From assembly GCF_000376785.1 (NCBI RefSeq), contig NZ_AQXX01000075.1:1-33036 (forward strand): DNA of 33,036 nt. The letters are read 5' to 3'. The translations under genes and the position numbers were made by a program. The notes beneath the pieces are model-generated. The model had not been told where the DNA came from. It made no database searches and saw nothing but the letters and a program-made list of their open reading frames with translations. This DNA comes from Hahella ganghwensis DSM 17046 (GTDB lineage: Bacteria > Pseudomonadota > Gammaproteobacteria > Pseudomonadales > Oleiphilaceae). Below are positions 16,256 through 24,475 of the stretch, piece by piece (position 1 is the stretch's first letter; each line of letters begins with the position of its first letter).

Positions 16256-17056
16256 ATGTCCGAATTCTTAATTTCCAACGAGCCGCTGATTCGTGGTGGT
16301 GCATTTCTGGGAATATTCTCTGTAATGGCGATATGGGAAGGCATTCGTCCCATCCGGGCCAGGCAGTATTCCAGAACCCGGCGTTGGTTCTCCAATTTGG
16401 GGATATTGGTTTTAAATTCTCTGTTGTTGAGATTGTTGTTCCCTCTGGCGGCTGTAGGCACTGCCATGCATGTTGAGGAGCTTCAGTGGGGCGTTTTGAA
16501 CTGGATTCCGATTCCCGAATGGCTGGTGATTATTTTGGCGTTTCTTGTGCTGGACTTTGCGATTTACCTGCAGCACCGCTTATTTCATCGGGTTCCTGTG
16601 TTATGGCGATTGCATCGAATGCACCATGCGGACCCTGAAATTGATGTGTCCACCGGTGTTCGGTTTCACCCCTTGGAGATACTGTTGTCAATGTTGATCA
16701 AGATAGCAGTCGTCATTGTATTGGGTGCGCCGGCTCTGGCGGTTCTATTGTTTGAAATCGTTCTGAATGCCACGTCATTGTTTAATCATACCAATATCAG
16801 CCTACCTGCCGCCGTGGAAAAAATTCTGCGTTGGGTGATTGTGACCCCGGACTACCATCGGGTGCATCATTCGCGTATACCTGAGGAAACGGATAGCAAC
16901 TTCGGCTTCAATCTTCCCTGGTGGGATCGATGGTTGGGGACTTATCGGGCACAGCCTTTACTGGGGCATCTAGGCATGAGAATCGGACTGGCAGAGTTTT
17001 CCGATCAACCCGAAGAAATGAAGCTGGGCCAGATGCTGACCCAGCCATTTCGTTAA
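16256..17056 (+). CDS. Fatty acid hydroxylase / sterol desaturase family membrane protein
   Basis: A di-iron membrane oxygenase-family protein of 266 residues. The histidine clusters are in the expected order: HRLFH (HX3H), HRMHH (HX2HH) about 11 residues later, the middle His in FNHTN, and HRVHH near residue 205. Hydrophobic segments at the N-terminus (GGAFLGIFSVMAIWEGI and LVIILAFLVLDFAIYL) and after the second His cluster span the membrane. Members hydroxylate or desaturate lipids, including sterols, ether lipids and ceramides; the substrate here is unknown. GGGGAGCAGG upstream supports ATG 16256. It ends 12 bp from the stop of the convergent reductase gene. Confidence 0.9.
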   Translation: MSEFLISNEPLIRGGAFLGIFSVMAIWEGIRPIRARQYSRTRRWFSNLGILVLNSLLLRLLFPLAAVGTAMHVEELQWGVLNWIPIPEWLVIILAFLVLDFAIYLQHRLFHRVPVLWRLHRMHHADPEIDVSTGVRFHPLEILLSMLIKIAVVIVLGAPALAVLLFEIVLNATSLFNHTNISLPAAVEKILRWVIVTPDYHRVHHSRIPEETDSNFGFNLPWWDRWLGTYRAQPLLGHLGMRIGLAEFSDQPEEMKLGQMLTQPFR

Positions 17057-17068
17057 AGGCGTTTGAAA

Positions 17069-17767
17069 TCAACTGAGGCCGGTAACGGGAATCAAAGCGC
17101 CATGTACCGCTTTCGCTGCATCAGAGGTCAGGAAACCGATAACATTGGCCAGATCTTCCGGCGCCACCCAGCGATCATAGTCTGCATCCGGCATGGCGTT
17201 ACGGTTATCCGGAGTATCAATAATGGTCGGCAGCACCGCATTGACATTGATGCCTTTGGTGCGCACTTCCATAGCCAGGGCTTCTGTGAACCGCATAAGG
17301 GCGGATTTGCTCGCACAATAGGTCCCCATCTGAGCCATGCCGTGATGGGCCGCCGTTGCACCAACAGTGATAACTTTGCCGGCTTTCTGTTCCAGCATCC
17401 CCGGGATGACCTCTCGGACCATATTCAGGACGGTCTTTACATTCAGGTCATTCATTAGCTCCCATTGCTCCATGGGAGTTTCGTACACAGTACTGCCCAT
17501 GGCAAAGCCGCCGGCAACACAGACCAGAATATCAATCCGGCTCTTTTCCGCGATGACGTCTTCAACACATTTTTTTACTTCTTCTGCGTTCAGCAGATCA
17601 CAGGTTTTTCGGGAAATGTTGCTGTTAGCGAAGTGGCTGTTCAACGATTCCATTGAGCGGCCCATTGCCACGACCTGTGCGCCCTGGTCTTTAAAGTGAC
17701 GGACTACTGCAGGTCCCAAACCTCCGGTAGCACCAGTCACCAGGACGACTTTTTCAGAAAGACTCAT
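17069..17767 (-). CDS. Short-chain dehydrogenase, probable dihydropteridine reductase
   Basis: This 232-residue SDR has the cofactor loop TGATGGLG (11-18) and YCASK (Tyr150, Lys154). The usual catalytic Ser position (Tyr minus 13) is Ala137. The same Ala, in the same GAxAA context, is found in animal quinonoid dihydropteridine reductase as I recall it. That enzyme also shares CVAGG followed by Trp/Phe, the C-terminal pattern AVLP-x3-DTP-x-NR-x-MP-x-AD, and the final SLI/ALI motif, so I infer an NAD(P)H-dependent reductase of quinonoid dihydropterin. The gene starts 18 bp after phhB on the same strand. PhhB makes quinonoid dihydropterin from the carbinolamine, so this protein would complete cofactor recycling for phenylalanine hydroxylase. 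A generic SDR of other specificity remains possible. Confidence 0.75.
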   Translation of the reverse strand: MSLSEKVVLVTGATGGLGPAVVRHFKDQGAQVVAMGRSMESLNSHFANSNISRKTCDLLNAEEVKKCVEDVIAEKSRIDILVCVAGGFAMGSTVYETPMEQWELMNDLNVKTVLNMVREVIPGMLEQKAGKVITVGATAAHHGMAQMGTYCASKSALMRFTEALAMEVRTKGINVNAVLPTIIDTPDNRNAMPDADYDRWVAPEDLANVIGFLTSDAAKAVHGALIPVTGLS

Positions 17768-17785
17768 AGTGTTTCCTTTACCATT

Positions 17786-18067
17786 CTACTTTTGATAGAT
17801 CTTATCCATGGCCTCGGCCAGGTTGACATCATTTTGTGTGAGGCCACCAGTGTCATGTGTGGTCAGAGTGGTTTCCACCCGGTTGTAGACATTCAGCCAT
17901 TCCGGATGATGGTTGGCAGCTTCTGCTTCAAAGGACACGCGTACCATATAGCTCATGGCATCGCGGAAATCAGCAAATTTAAAGACTTTGTGAATGGATT
18001 TGTTATCCTCGGAAATCTGCCAGCCGGTGGCTGCCAGTGATTCGGGGATATCCGTAAGATTAGCCAT
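17786..18067 (-). CDS. phhB: Pterin-4a-carbinolamine dehydratase
   Basis: PhhB dehydrates the pterin carbinolamine left after aromatic amino acid hydroxylation. The motif EAEAANHHPEWLNVYNRVETTL, listed here by its key parts ANHHPEW and NVYN, plus THDTGGLT and DVNLAEAMD, is diagnostic of the family, with the catalytic His pair in NHHPEW. The frame is open further upstream to 18100, but ATG 18067 has a strong AGGAGGG four bases ahead and gives the usual length of 93 residues. It forms an operon with the downstream dihydropteridine-reductase-like SDR. Phenylalanine hydroxylase (phhA), its normal partner, is not in this window. Confidence 0.93.
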   Translation of the reverse strand: MANLTDIPESLAATGWQISEDNKSIHKVFKFADFRDAMSYMVRVSFEAEAANHHPEWLNVYNRVETTLTTHDTGGLTQNDVNLAEAMDKIYQK

Positions 18068-18246
18068 TAAACCCTCCTGTTCGTTGTTTTTGTGCGGCAA
18101 GTGACCAGACGCGTGATCCAGACAACAAGTTTTACTATGAGGTAAATCAGGGGGAAATGTCTATGACAGGAAGACCATAGTCAAGTCGAGGAGAAGATCA
18201 TGGTCTTGCCTGAGAATATGTTCTTTTTTACAAAGGAAAAGTATTC

Positions 18247-18277
18247 AGCCCCGGTATTCTCCGGTCATACCAGGGCT
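18247..18277 (-). terminator. Probable terminator of the LysR regulator gene
   Basis: On the minus strand AGCCCTGGTAT (18277-18267) pairs with ATACCGGGGCT (18257-18247) with a single G-U type mismatch, about 25 bases after the regulator's stop codon. A modest T-rich stretch (ACTTTTCCTTT) follows about 5 bases later. Confidence 0.6.
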
Positions 18278-18302
18278 ATTGAGTAGCGCCTGTAGTCAGA
18301 AG

Positions 18303-19199
18303 TTACCCTTCAAACTGCTGGAAGGCCTTACCGACGAGCTCCGCAATAATACCGCCGGCTTTCCCCAGCGGAGGTTCATTGCGATAAACCAGCATGGGGG
18401 TGAATGAAACCCGTGAACCGGATCGATAGTTGAGTTCTATCAGGCTGCCCTCTGCCAACTCTTTTCTGACCTGGAATACCGGCATCCAGCCGAATCCCAG
18501 GCCCATCTCAATGGCAGTCTTTTTGGCTGAAAAACTATGCATGTAGAACACCCGGTCGCCGCCGAACTGCAGTGAGTCTGGTCGGGGGGATGGGTGCTCG
18601 CTGGTGTCATTGATGGTTAGCTCCACATGATCGTGAAGCTGGTCTAACTCAATGCTCTTTTCCCCTGCCAGAGGGTGATGACTGGCCGCCACCAACACGA
18701 GGCTGACCGGGGTTAATGGCACAGAAGTGAGTGAAGGATGCGGTGTATAGTCTTTGGCCAGCATGATGTCCGCATTATCTTTTTCAAAGCGCATCTGGAC
18801 ACCGCCCAGGGCTTCAACCTTGACCTGGATACGGGTGGGAATATCCCGGTCAGCGAGGGATTTTAGAGCGCCCATGATGGGAACCATCGGCAGTGCACCG
18901 TCGATTACCAGCTCGAGCCGGGGTTCCCAGCCTTCCGTATAGCGTTCTGCGAGGCTTTCGATACGTCCTGCCAACTGCAGCATTCGTCGCGCTTCGGTCC
19001 AGAGTGCCTGACCTTTGGGGGTGAGCGTGGCGCGGTACTGACTGCGGTCAAAAATATCGATATTCAGTTGTTCTTCCAGTTTCCGGATCTGATAGCTCAC
19101 GGCTGACTGGGCTTTATGCAGTCGATTGGCGGCTTTCGCGAAACTTCCTTCCTGAATGATGGTGTCCAAGACCCTTAGGGCTTCCATATCCACTTTCAT
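18303..19199 (-). CDS. LysR-family transcriptional regulator
   Basis: A 298-residue LysR regulator. The winged helix-turn-helix is at the N-terminus (SFAKAANRLHKAQSAVSYQIRKLE, key part AANRLHKAQSAVS at about 23-35), followed by a linker helix and an effector domain with ELVIDGALPMVPIM and MGLGFGWMP. It is divergent from hmgA across a 143-bp gap that contains a TCTAAATATTAGA palindrome with T-N11-A spacing. By position it probably controls hmgA-hpd-fahA-maiA and itself. The inducer is not known; homogentisate or tyrosine-derived keto acids are plausible by context. Confidence 0.9.
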   Translation of the reverse strand: MKVDMEALRVLDTIIQEGSFAKAANRLHKAQSAVSYQIRKLEEQLNIDIFDRSQYRATLTPKGQALWTEARRMLQLAGRIESLAERYTEGWEPRLELVIDGALPMVPIMGALKSLADRDIPTRIQVKVEALGGVQMRFEKDNADIMLAKDYTPHPSLTSVPLTPVSLVLVAASHHPLAGEKSIELDQLHDHVELTINDTSEHPSPRPDSLQFGGDRVFYMHSFSAKKTAIEMGLGFGWMPVFQVRKELAEGSLIELNYRSGSRVSFTPMLVYRNEPPLGKAGGIIAELVGKAFQQFEG

Positions 19200-19242
19200 C
19201 GGCGTACCTGTAAATTTCCATAACTGTAACTGTGATTGTATA

Positions 19243-19255
19243 TCTAAATATTAGA
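19243..19255. promoter_or_regulatory. LysR-type T-N11-A binding site
   Basis: TCTAAATATTAGA has perfect 5-bp inverted arms (TCTAA/TTAGA) and T-N11-A spacing, the general signature of LysR-family sites. It lies in the divergent promoter region 44 bp upstream of the LysR start codon and 88 bp upstream of hmgA. Confidence 0.5.
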
Positions 19256-19342
19256 ACAAGATGATGCAAATATTATTCTTTTTTTAGTTGTAGAACGGCG
19301 GACAATAGAGCTATCGACTAGTTTTCAGACGAGGCTGCACGC

Positions 19343-20545
19343 ATGCCGTTTTATGTCAAACAAGGTGATTTACCTGCCAAACACCACGTGACTTTTTATA
19401 AGGATACCCGGCATCCAGGTGTTCAGGCTGGGCAGGAAGAGGAGTTGTACCGGGAAGAGTTGGTTTCCACTCACGGGTTTGCCAGCCTGTACAGCACCAA
19501 ATATCACCACAACATGCCGACGAAAAGCCCCTCCGTTGAGCGGGTGCATATTGAGCATGGAGCTCATTGGCAAGACAGTCTAGTACAGAATTATAAACTT
19601 GATAGTCGCAAAGCGGACCGCCAGGGCAACTTTTATAACGCCCGTAATCGTCTCTTTTTCAATCAAGACCTGTCTATTCACACTGCACGGGTGACTGAAT
19701 CCACTGACCAGTTTTACCGTAATGCCTACGCCGATGAAATCATTTTCGTCCATGAAGGCGAAGGTGAGTTGCTGTCGGAGTACGGCCGTCTGGAAGTACG
19801 TCAGTGGGATTACCTGATGATACCCCGGGGCACAATATACCAGCTTCACTTCAATAACTACGACAATGTTCGCCTGTTTGTCGTGGAATCGCACTCCATG
19901 GTGGAAATTCCCAAGCACTATCGCAACGAGTATGGCCAGCTTCTGGAAACAGCACCTTACTGTGAACGGGACATTCGAGTCCCGAAACTGTCTGATCCGA
20001 TAGTGCAGCAGGGAGACTTCCAGGTCATCAGTAAATACCGGGATCACTACCAGGCGCACCAGATGCAATGGCATCCGTTCGATCTGGTAGGGTGGGATGG
20101 CTATCTCTATCCCTGGGCGTTCAATATCCGGGATTTCCAACCTATTGTCGGGCAAATCCATCTGCCGCCAAGTATTCATCAGGTCTTTGGTGGACGAGGC
20201 TTTGTTCTTTGCAATTTCGTTCCCCGTCTCTATGACTTCCATCCCCAGGCGATACCGGCTCCCTACTATCACTCAAATGTCGATAGTGATGAGGTGCTCT
20301 ATTACGTCGATGGTGACTTCATGAGCCGCACCGGTATTGAAGCCGGGTACATCACCCTGCATCAGGGGGGCGTACCTCACGGGCCACAGCCTGGTAAGAC
20401 AGAAGCTTCCATCGGGGCTCGGGAAACCTACGAATACGCTGTCATGGTGGATACCTTTGCACCATTGCAGCTGACTGAAAACGTCAAAAACGCCATGGCC
20501 GGTGACTATCACCAGTCCTGGCTTGAACCTGAATCCAAAAAATAA
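19343..20545 (+). CDS. hmgA: Homogentisate 1,2-dioxygenase
   Basis: HmgA opens the ring of homogentisate with O2 to give maleylacetoacetate. The 400-residue protein has the cupin core and the C-terminal metal site: His310 in YYHSN, an acidic residue in DSDEV, and His346 in GGVPHGPQ. The spacing His-His of 36 equals that of the well-studied enzyme. At 400 residues it is shorter than the 430-445-residue form of Pseudomonas and animals, and belongs to the shorter bacterial subgroup. It is the first gene of the plus-strand cluster; hpd follows 26 bp later. The gene order hmgA-hpd-fahA-maiA means product and substrate genes are mixed, so coordinated expression is expected. Confidence 0.93.
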   Translation: MPFYVKQGDLPAKHHVTFYKDTRHPGVQAGQEEELYREELVSTHGFASLYSTKYHHNMPTKSPSVERVHIEHGAHWQDSLVQNYKLDSRKADRQGNFYNARNRLFFNQDLSIHTARVTESTDQFYRNAYADEIIFVHEGEGELLSEYGRLEVRQWDYLMIPRGTIYQLHFNNYDNVRLFVVESHSMVEIPKHYRNEYGQLLETAPYCERDIRVPKLSDPIVQQGDFQVISKYRDHYQAHQMQWHPFDLVGWDGYLYPWAFNIRDFQPIVGQIHLPPSIHQVFGGRGFVLCNFVPRLYDFHPQAIPAPYYHSNVDSDEVLYYVDGDFMSRTGIEAGYITLHQGGVPHGPQPGKTEASIGARETYEYAVMVDTFAPLQLTENVKNAMAGDYHQSWLEPESKK

Positions 20546-20571
20546 GAATGACACGAAGCGGAGGGAAAACC

Positions 20572-21648
20572 ATGAACACCAAATTTACACCAGACCGACA
20601 CCATGCAGGAGATTCCGAGAATAACCCCCTGGGACTTCGTGGTATTGAATTTACTGAATTTGCCACGCCTGACAGTGACTTTATGGAAAAGGTCTTTCTG
20701 GATTTCGGACTGTCGAAGCTGAAGACCTTCAAAGGTAAGGATATCCTGTACTTCAATCAGAACGATATTCACTTTCTGATGAATAACGAAAGGAAAGGCT
20801 TTTCCAAGGGATTTGCAGAGCGCCACGGGCCGGCTATCTGCTCAATGGGATGGCGCGTTGATGACGCTGAATATGCTTTTGAGCAAGCGGTAAAGCGTGG
20901 TGCAAAACCTGCTGAAGATGCGAATAAGGATCTGCCATACCCTGCGATCTATGGTATCGGTGACAGCCTTATCTACTTTATTGATCTGTTTGGCGACAAA
21001 GGCTCAATCTACGAGGCTGATTTTGAAGATCTCGAAGAGCCGGTCAGGGTGCTTGAAAAAGGGTTCATGAATGTCGATCACCTGACCAACAACGTCTACA
21101 AAGGCACCATGGAAAAATGGGCTAACTTTTATAAAGACATTTTCGGCTTCACCGAAGTTCGCTATTTTGATATTCGTGGTAAGAAAACCGCGCTGATTTC
21201 GTATGCACTTAAATCCCCGGACGGAAGCTTCTGTATTCCGATCAACGAAGGGAAAGACGATAAGAATAATCAGATTGATGAATACCTTGACGAATACAAT
21301 GGTCCGGGAGTTCAGCATCTGGCCTTTGCCTCCAGAGATCTGCTGTCGTCACTGGACGCGATGGAAGGGACCAGTATTCAGACGCTGGATATCAATGATG
21401 ATTACTATGATCATGTATTCGACAGAGTACCGAATGTGACAGAAGACCATGCCCGAATCCAGAAACATCAGGTTCTGGTGGATGGGGATGAAAAAGGTTA
21501 CCTGCTTCAGATCTTTACCAAAAACCTGTTTGGACCTATTTTTATCGAGTTGATTCAGCGCAAAGAGCACCTTGGCTTTGGCGAAGGCAACTTTCAGGCG
21601 CTGTTCGAGTCAATTGAGCGGGACCAACAAGCCCGTGGTGTAATCTAA
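20572..21648 (+). CDS. hpd: 4-Hydroxyphenylpyruvate dioxygenase
   Basis: HPD converts 4-hydroxyphenylpyruvate to homogentisate, the substrate of HmgA. The protein has 358 residues with two vicinal-oxygen-chelate domains. The iron ligands are visible: His170 in VDHLTNN, His249 in VQHLAF and Glu326 in IFIELIQR. The C-terminal gate helix GEGNFQALFESIERDQ is present. The frame is open from 20548, but ATG 20572 has GGAGGG (20560-20565) at the right distance and is preferred. The next gene, fahA, starts 10 bp after the stop, so cotranscription is very likely. Confidence 0.95.
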   Translation: MNTKFTPDRHHAGDSENNPLGLRGIEFTEFATPDSDFMEKVFLDFGLSKLKTFKGKDILYFNQNDIHFLMNNERKGFSKGFAERHGPAICSMGWRVDDAEYAFEQAVKRGAKPAEDANKDLPYPAIYGIGDSLIYFIDLFGDKGSIYEADFEDLEEPVRVLEKGFMNVDHLTNNVYKGTMEKWANFYKDIFGFTEVRYFDIRGKKTALISYALKSPDGSFCIPINEGKDDKNNQIDEYLDEYNGPGVQHLAFASRDLLSSLDAMEGTSIQTLDINDDYYDHVFDRVPNVTEDHARIQKHQVLVDGDEKGYLLQIFTKNLFGPIFIELIQRKEHLGFGEGNFQALFESIERDQQARGVI

Positions 21649-21658
21649 GGGGTCTGCA

Positions 21659-22705
21659 ATGAAACTTGCCAGTCTTAAACAGGGGCGTGACGGTCGTTTG
21701 ATCGTCGTATCCCGCGATCTCAACTCTGCGGTTGAAGTGCCACATATTGCCGGGACGATGCAGGACGCCCTGGACCGATGGGCAGAGACTGAGCCCAAAC
21801 TTCAGTCGGTTTACCGGAAGCTGAATCAGAGTTCCTCAGACTTGGCGGGCGTATTTGAGTTCCGCCCTCAGGATTGTGCTTCTCCACTGCCTCGTGCCTA
21901 CCAATGGGCTGATGGCAGTGCTTACGTCAATCACGTAGAGCTGGTACGAAAGGCCCGCAACAGTGAAATGCCCCCCAGTTTCTGGACAGATCCTCTGATG
22001 TATCAGGGGGGATCAGACAGTTTTATTGGTCCTTGTGATGACATTCCCCTGGGCTCAGAAGAGTGGGGAATCGATTTCGAAGCGGAAATTGCCATAGTGA
22101 CCGATGATGTTCCCATGGGCGTTTCCGAGGAGCAGGCACCAGAACATATTCAGTTGCTGATGTTGGTGAATGATGTTTCTTTAAGAGGCCTGATTCCTGG
22201 AGAGCTGGCTAAAGGCTTCGGCTTTTTCCAGTCCAAGCCTTCAAGCAGTTTTTCTCCGGTGGCTGTGACTCCTGATGAACTGGGCCCTGCCTGGGAACAT
22301 AGTAAGGTGCACCTGCCTTTAAACGTTGACTATAACCGGCAGCCATTTGGGCGGGCCAATGCCGGTCAGGATATGACGTTTAGCTTTGCCCGGCTTATCT
22401 CCCATGCGGCGCGTACACGTCCCCTGTCAGCTGGAGCCATCATCGGTTCTGGCACGGTATCCAACAAACAGAATACTGAACATGGGTCGGCGATTGCTGA
22501 CGGTGGTGTCGGATATTCCTGTATCGCGGAAGTGCGAATGATTGAAACCATCAATACCGGATCTCCTCAAACAACCTTCATGCACTTCGGTGATCAGGTT
22601 CGTATAGAGATGTTGGATGGTGACGGACAGTCTATCTTCGGTGCCATAGATCAAACGGTGGTGGAATACACAGGAAAGGCCATCAGCCATGATGATTCTA
22701 TATGA
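21659..22705 (+). CDS. fahA: Fumarylacetoacetate hydrolase
   Basis: FahA hydrolyses fumarylacetoacetate to fumarate and acetoacetate, the last step of tyrosine breakdown. The 348-residue protein has the FAH catalytic domain: the metal-binding acidic cluster DFEAEIAIV and DVSLRGL, the loop KGFGFFQSKPSSSFSPVA, and the late motif GSGTVSNKQ. The N-terminal region (about 1-90) is smaller than in the animal enzyme, normal for the bacterial form. It overlaps maiA by about 14-17 bp in another frame, so the two are probably translationally coupled. AAGGGG precedes the ATG. Confidence 0.92.
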   Translation: MKLASLKQGRDGRLIVVSRDLNSAVEVPHIAGTMQDALDRWAETEPKLQSVYRKLNQSSSDLAGVFEFRPQDCASPLPRAYQWADGSAYVNHVELVRKARNSEMPPSFWTDPLMYQGGSDSFIGPCDDIPLGSEEWGIDFEAEIAIVTDDVPMGVSEEQAPEHIQLLMLVNDVSLRGLIPGELAKGFGFFQSKPSSSFSPVAVTPDELGPAWEHSKVHLPLNVDYNRQPFGRANAGQDMTFSFARLISHAARTRPLSAGAIIGSGTVSNKQNTEHGSAIADGGVGYSCIAEVRMIETINTGSPQTTFMHFGDQVRIEMLDGDGQSIFGAIDQTVVEYTGKAISHDDSI

Positions 22706-23318
22706 TTACTGGCGGTCTTCCGCAGCATACAGAGTCAGGATTGCGCTGAATCTGAAAGGCGTTTCATATGGGCAAATTCCTGTTGACCTGCGTCTTGGTG
22801 AGCAGAGTCAGGAGGTTCACCTGCGCCGACAGCCACAGGGACTTGTTCCTGCACTGCAGATTAATGAAGGTGAGTTTCTGACCCAATCCCTCGCGATTCT
22901 GGAATGGTTGGAGGAGGTGCGCCCTGATCCAGCCATGTTGCCCAGGGACACGACGATGAGGGCGATGACTCGCAGTCTGATGAACCAGGTTGCTGCGGAT
23001 ATTCATCCCTTGAATAACCTGAGGGTGCTGAAATACCTTGTGGATGACCTGGGTATATCAGATGAGCAGAAAACTCAATGGTATCACCACTGGATAGGTG
23101 TTGGGTTTTCAGCCTTGGAGAAGCAGTTAGTGGACGGACCATACTGTATGGGGGATATGCTGACATACGCGGACGTCTGCCTTGTACCTCAGGTCTATAA
23201 TGCCTATCGCTTTGATGTTCCTATGGATGATTTTCCCAGAATCCGGGCGGTATATGACCATTGCTTAACACTTTCAGCGTTTGCCGAAGCCGCTCCTGAA
23301 CAACAGGTTGGCACCTGA
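22692..23318 (+). CDS. maiA: Maleylacetoacetate isomerase (zeta-class GST)
   Basis: MaiA isomerises maleylacetoacetate to fumarylacetoacetate using glutathione, between HmgA and FahA. The signature YDYWRSSAAYRVRIALN is at the N-terminus; its SSxxxRVRIAL pattern is the zeta-class glutathione site. The thioredoxin-fold domain continues with PQGLVPALQ and LTQSLAILEWLEE, and the helical domain with YADVCLVPQVYNA. The length, about 208 residues, is normal. Two start codons are adjacent (22689 and 22692); the second gives the usual MILYDYWRSS start. It ends the plus-strand operon and is followed by a hairpin terminator. Confidence 0.94.
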   Translation: MILYDYWRSSAAYRVRIALNLKGVSYGQIPVDLRLGEQSQEVHLRRQPQGLVPALQINEGEFLTQSLAILEWLEEVRPDPAMLPRDTTMRAMTRSLMNQVAADIHPLNNLRVLKYLVDDLGISDEQKTQWYHHWIGVGFSALEKQLVDGPYCMGDMLTYADVCLVPQVYNAYRFDVPMDDFPRIRAVYDHCLTLSAFAEAAPEQQVGT

Positions 23319-23320
23319 TC

Positions 23321-23340
23321 AGGCCCCTTTGGGGCCTTCT
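23321..23340. terminator. Terminator after maiA
   Basis: AGGCCCC and GGGGCCT form a 7-bp GC-rich stem with a TTT loop immediately after the maiA stop codon. The following TCTGTCATT is only weakly T-rich. It also lies at the 3' end of the convergent glycosyltransferase gene and could serve both. Confidence 0.65.
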
Positions 23341-23341
23341 G

Positions 23342-24475
23342 TCATTCCTTCAATAAACGTATGATTTCTTCTGTGACTTCCGCTATGCCAGTAAGAGAAA
23401 CTGGTTTCTGAGGAGAAGACTGCAGAAGCAATTTTTCTACCTCTGTCTTTAACCTTCCGGAAGAAAGCTGTTCGGGGGAAATCTCATTCCCAATTCCGTT
23501 CTCGTTCAAAAATGAGACAAGATAAGGCTCTTCCGGCCAATCCTTACGGCTGAGGTAGAGCACTGGCTTGTGGTGAATGGTGGCTTCCACGAAAGTTCCA
23601 TAGCCGGGCTTTGTGACAATGGCGTCGCAACTGGCAACAGCATCGATAAAGGATATATTCAGTTTATCCAGGGATAAGAAGTCTGGATGTTCCGGGGCTA
23701 CCTGCGAGGCAGTCAGCCAGCAGATGTTCTCGCCTGCCGGCCAGCTTTCGTATGGAATGTGATAGGGGATGCCCCCCATAGATACCAGAACAAATTTTGT
23801 AGAAGGTGATCGACCGGTCAGTTTTGACAGATCACGACAGGCACCGGTTCTACCAATGGGCCCCACCGTTTTGACGTTATTCAGCTCGGACATTTCCAGT
23901 CCGGGAGTGATCCTCAGAAAGTTCTCTGCCCGGTTATAACAATTGACAAGATGATTGAAAACCTCGTTGCCCTGATCATATTGATGGCTGTAGTAGCGGA
24001 ATAAGGCGGCCCAATTCAGGGAGCAGAAATGCAGACTGGGAATGCCAAGCTCGAATGCTGCAGCAGACATTATATAACTGTTGTTGGTGACCACCAGATC
24101 AGGACGGCCATAACATTCCAGATACTTAACGGCAGAGTTAAGCGTACTTTGCCAGTTGAGTAATTGGTCGTGATAGGCCTGATAAGTTCCCTGCGCATCT
24201 ACATGAACAGCATCATGCATCAGTAAGCCCAGGTCTGCTGGTTCCTCAATCTGAGTAAAAGCGGAGTTTATCCATGAAGCGAGTACTTTGGCGTCAATTG
24301 CACACTGAATCGTCAGCTGTAGATCCGGGTATCGGGACTTTAGCTGATTGAGAACTGGGGCGACCTGGGCAACGTGGCCATATCCGTGTGAGGATATAGC
24401 GCAGTAGATATGGTATTTCATAAGCGAATATTCAGCCTGTGATAAATCCTGATTCCATTCGTTATAAGTTGGCAT
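23342..24475 (-). CDS. Glycosyltransferase (GT-B fold, UGT/GT28-like)
   Basis: The 377-residue protein looks like a nucleotide-sugar glycosyltransferase. The N-terminal Rossmann domain begins HIYCAISSHGYGHVAQVAPVL, with the SHGYGH loop typical of GT28/UGT-like enzymes. The C-terminal domain has LVSMGGIPYHIP, then DAIVTKPGYGTFVEA (key part KPGYGT-x-EA), the donor-binding motif, and DWPEEP. The start ATG at 24475 overlaps the stop of the upstream MFS gene (TGATG), which argues for coupling. An internal Met (codon 19, 24421) would give a more typical N-terminus (MKYHIYCA). With the MFS exporter it may modify a small molecule or cell-surface glycan and export it, or protect against a toxic compound; neither substrate is known. 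Confidence 0.8.
   Translation of the reverse strand: MPTYNEWNQDLSQAEYSLMKYHIYCAISSHGYGHVAQVAPVLNQLKSRYPDLQLTIQCAIDAKVLASWINSAFTQIEEPADLGLLMHDAVHVDAQGTYQAYHDQLLNWQSTLNSAVKYLECYGRPDLVVTNNSYIMSAAAFELGIPSLHFCSLNWAALFRYYSHQYDQGNEVFNHLVNCYNRAENFLRITPGLEMSELNNVKTVGPIGRTGACRDLSKLTGRSPSTKFVLVSMGGIPYHIPYESWPAGENICWLTASQVAPEHPDFLSLDKLNISFIDAVASCDAIVTKPGYGTFVEATIHHKPVLYLSRKDWPEEPYLVSFLNENGIGNEISPEQLSSGRLKTEVEKLLLQSSPQKPVSLTGIAEVTEEIIRLLKE

Noticed and set aside
19580-20272. Long minus-strand ORF opposite hmgA
   Set aside because: Shadow frame of a clear homogentisate dioxygenase gene, with no domain of its own.
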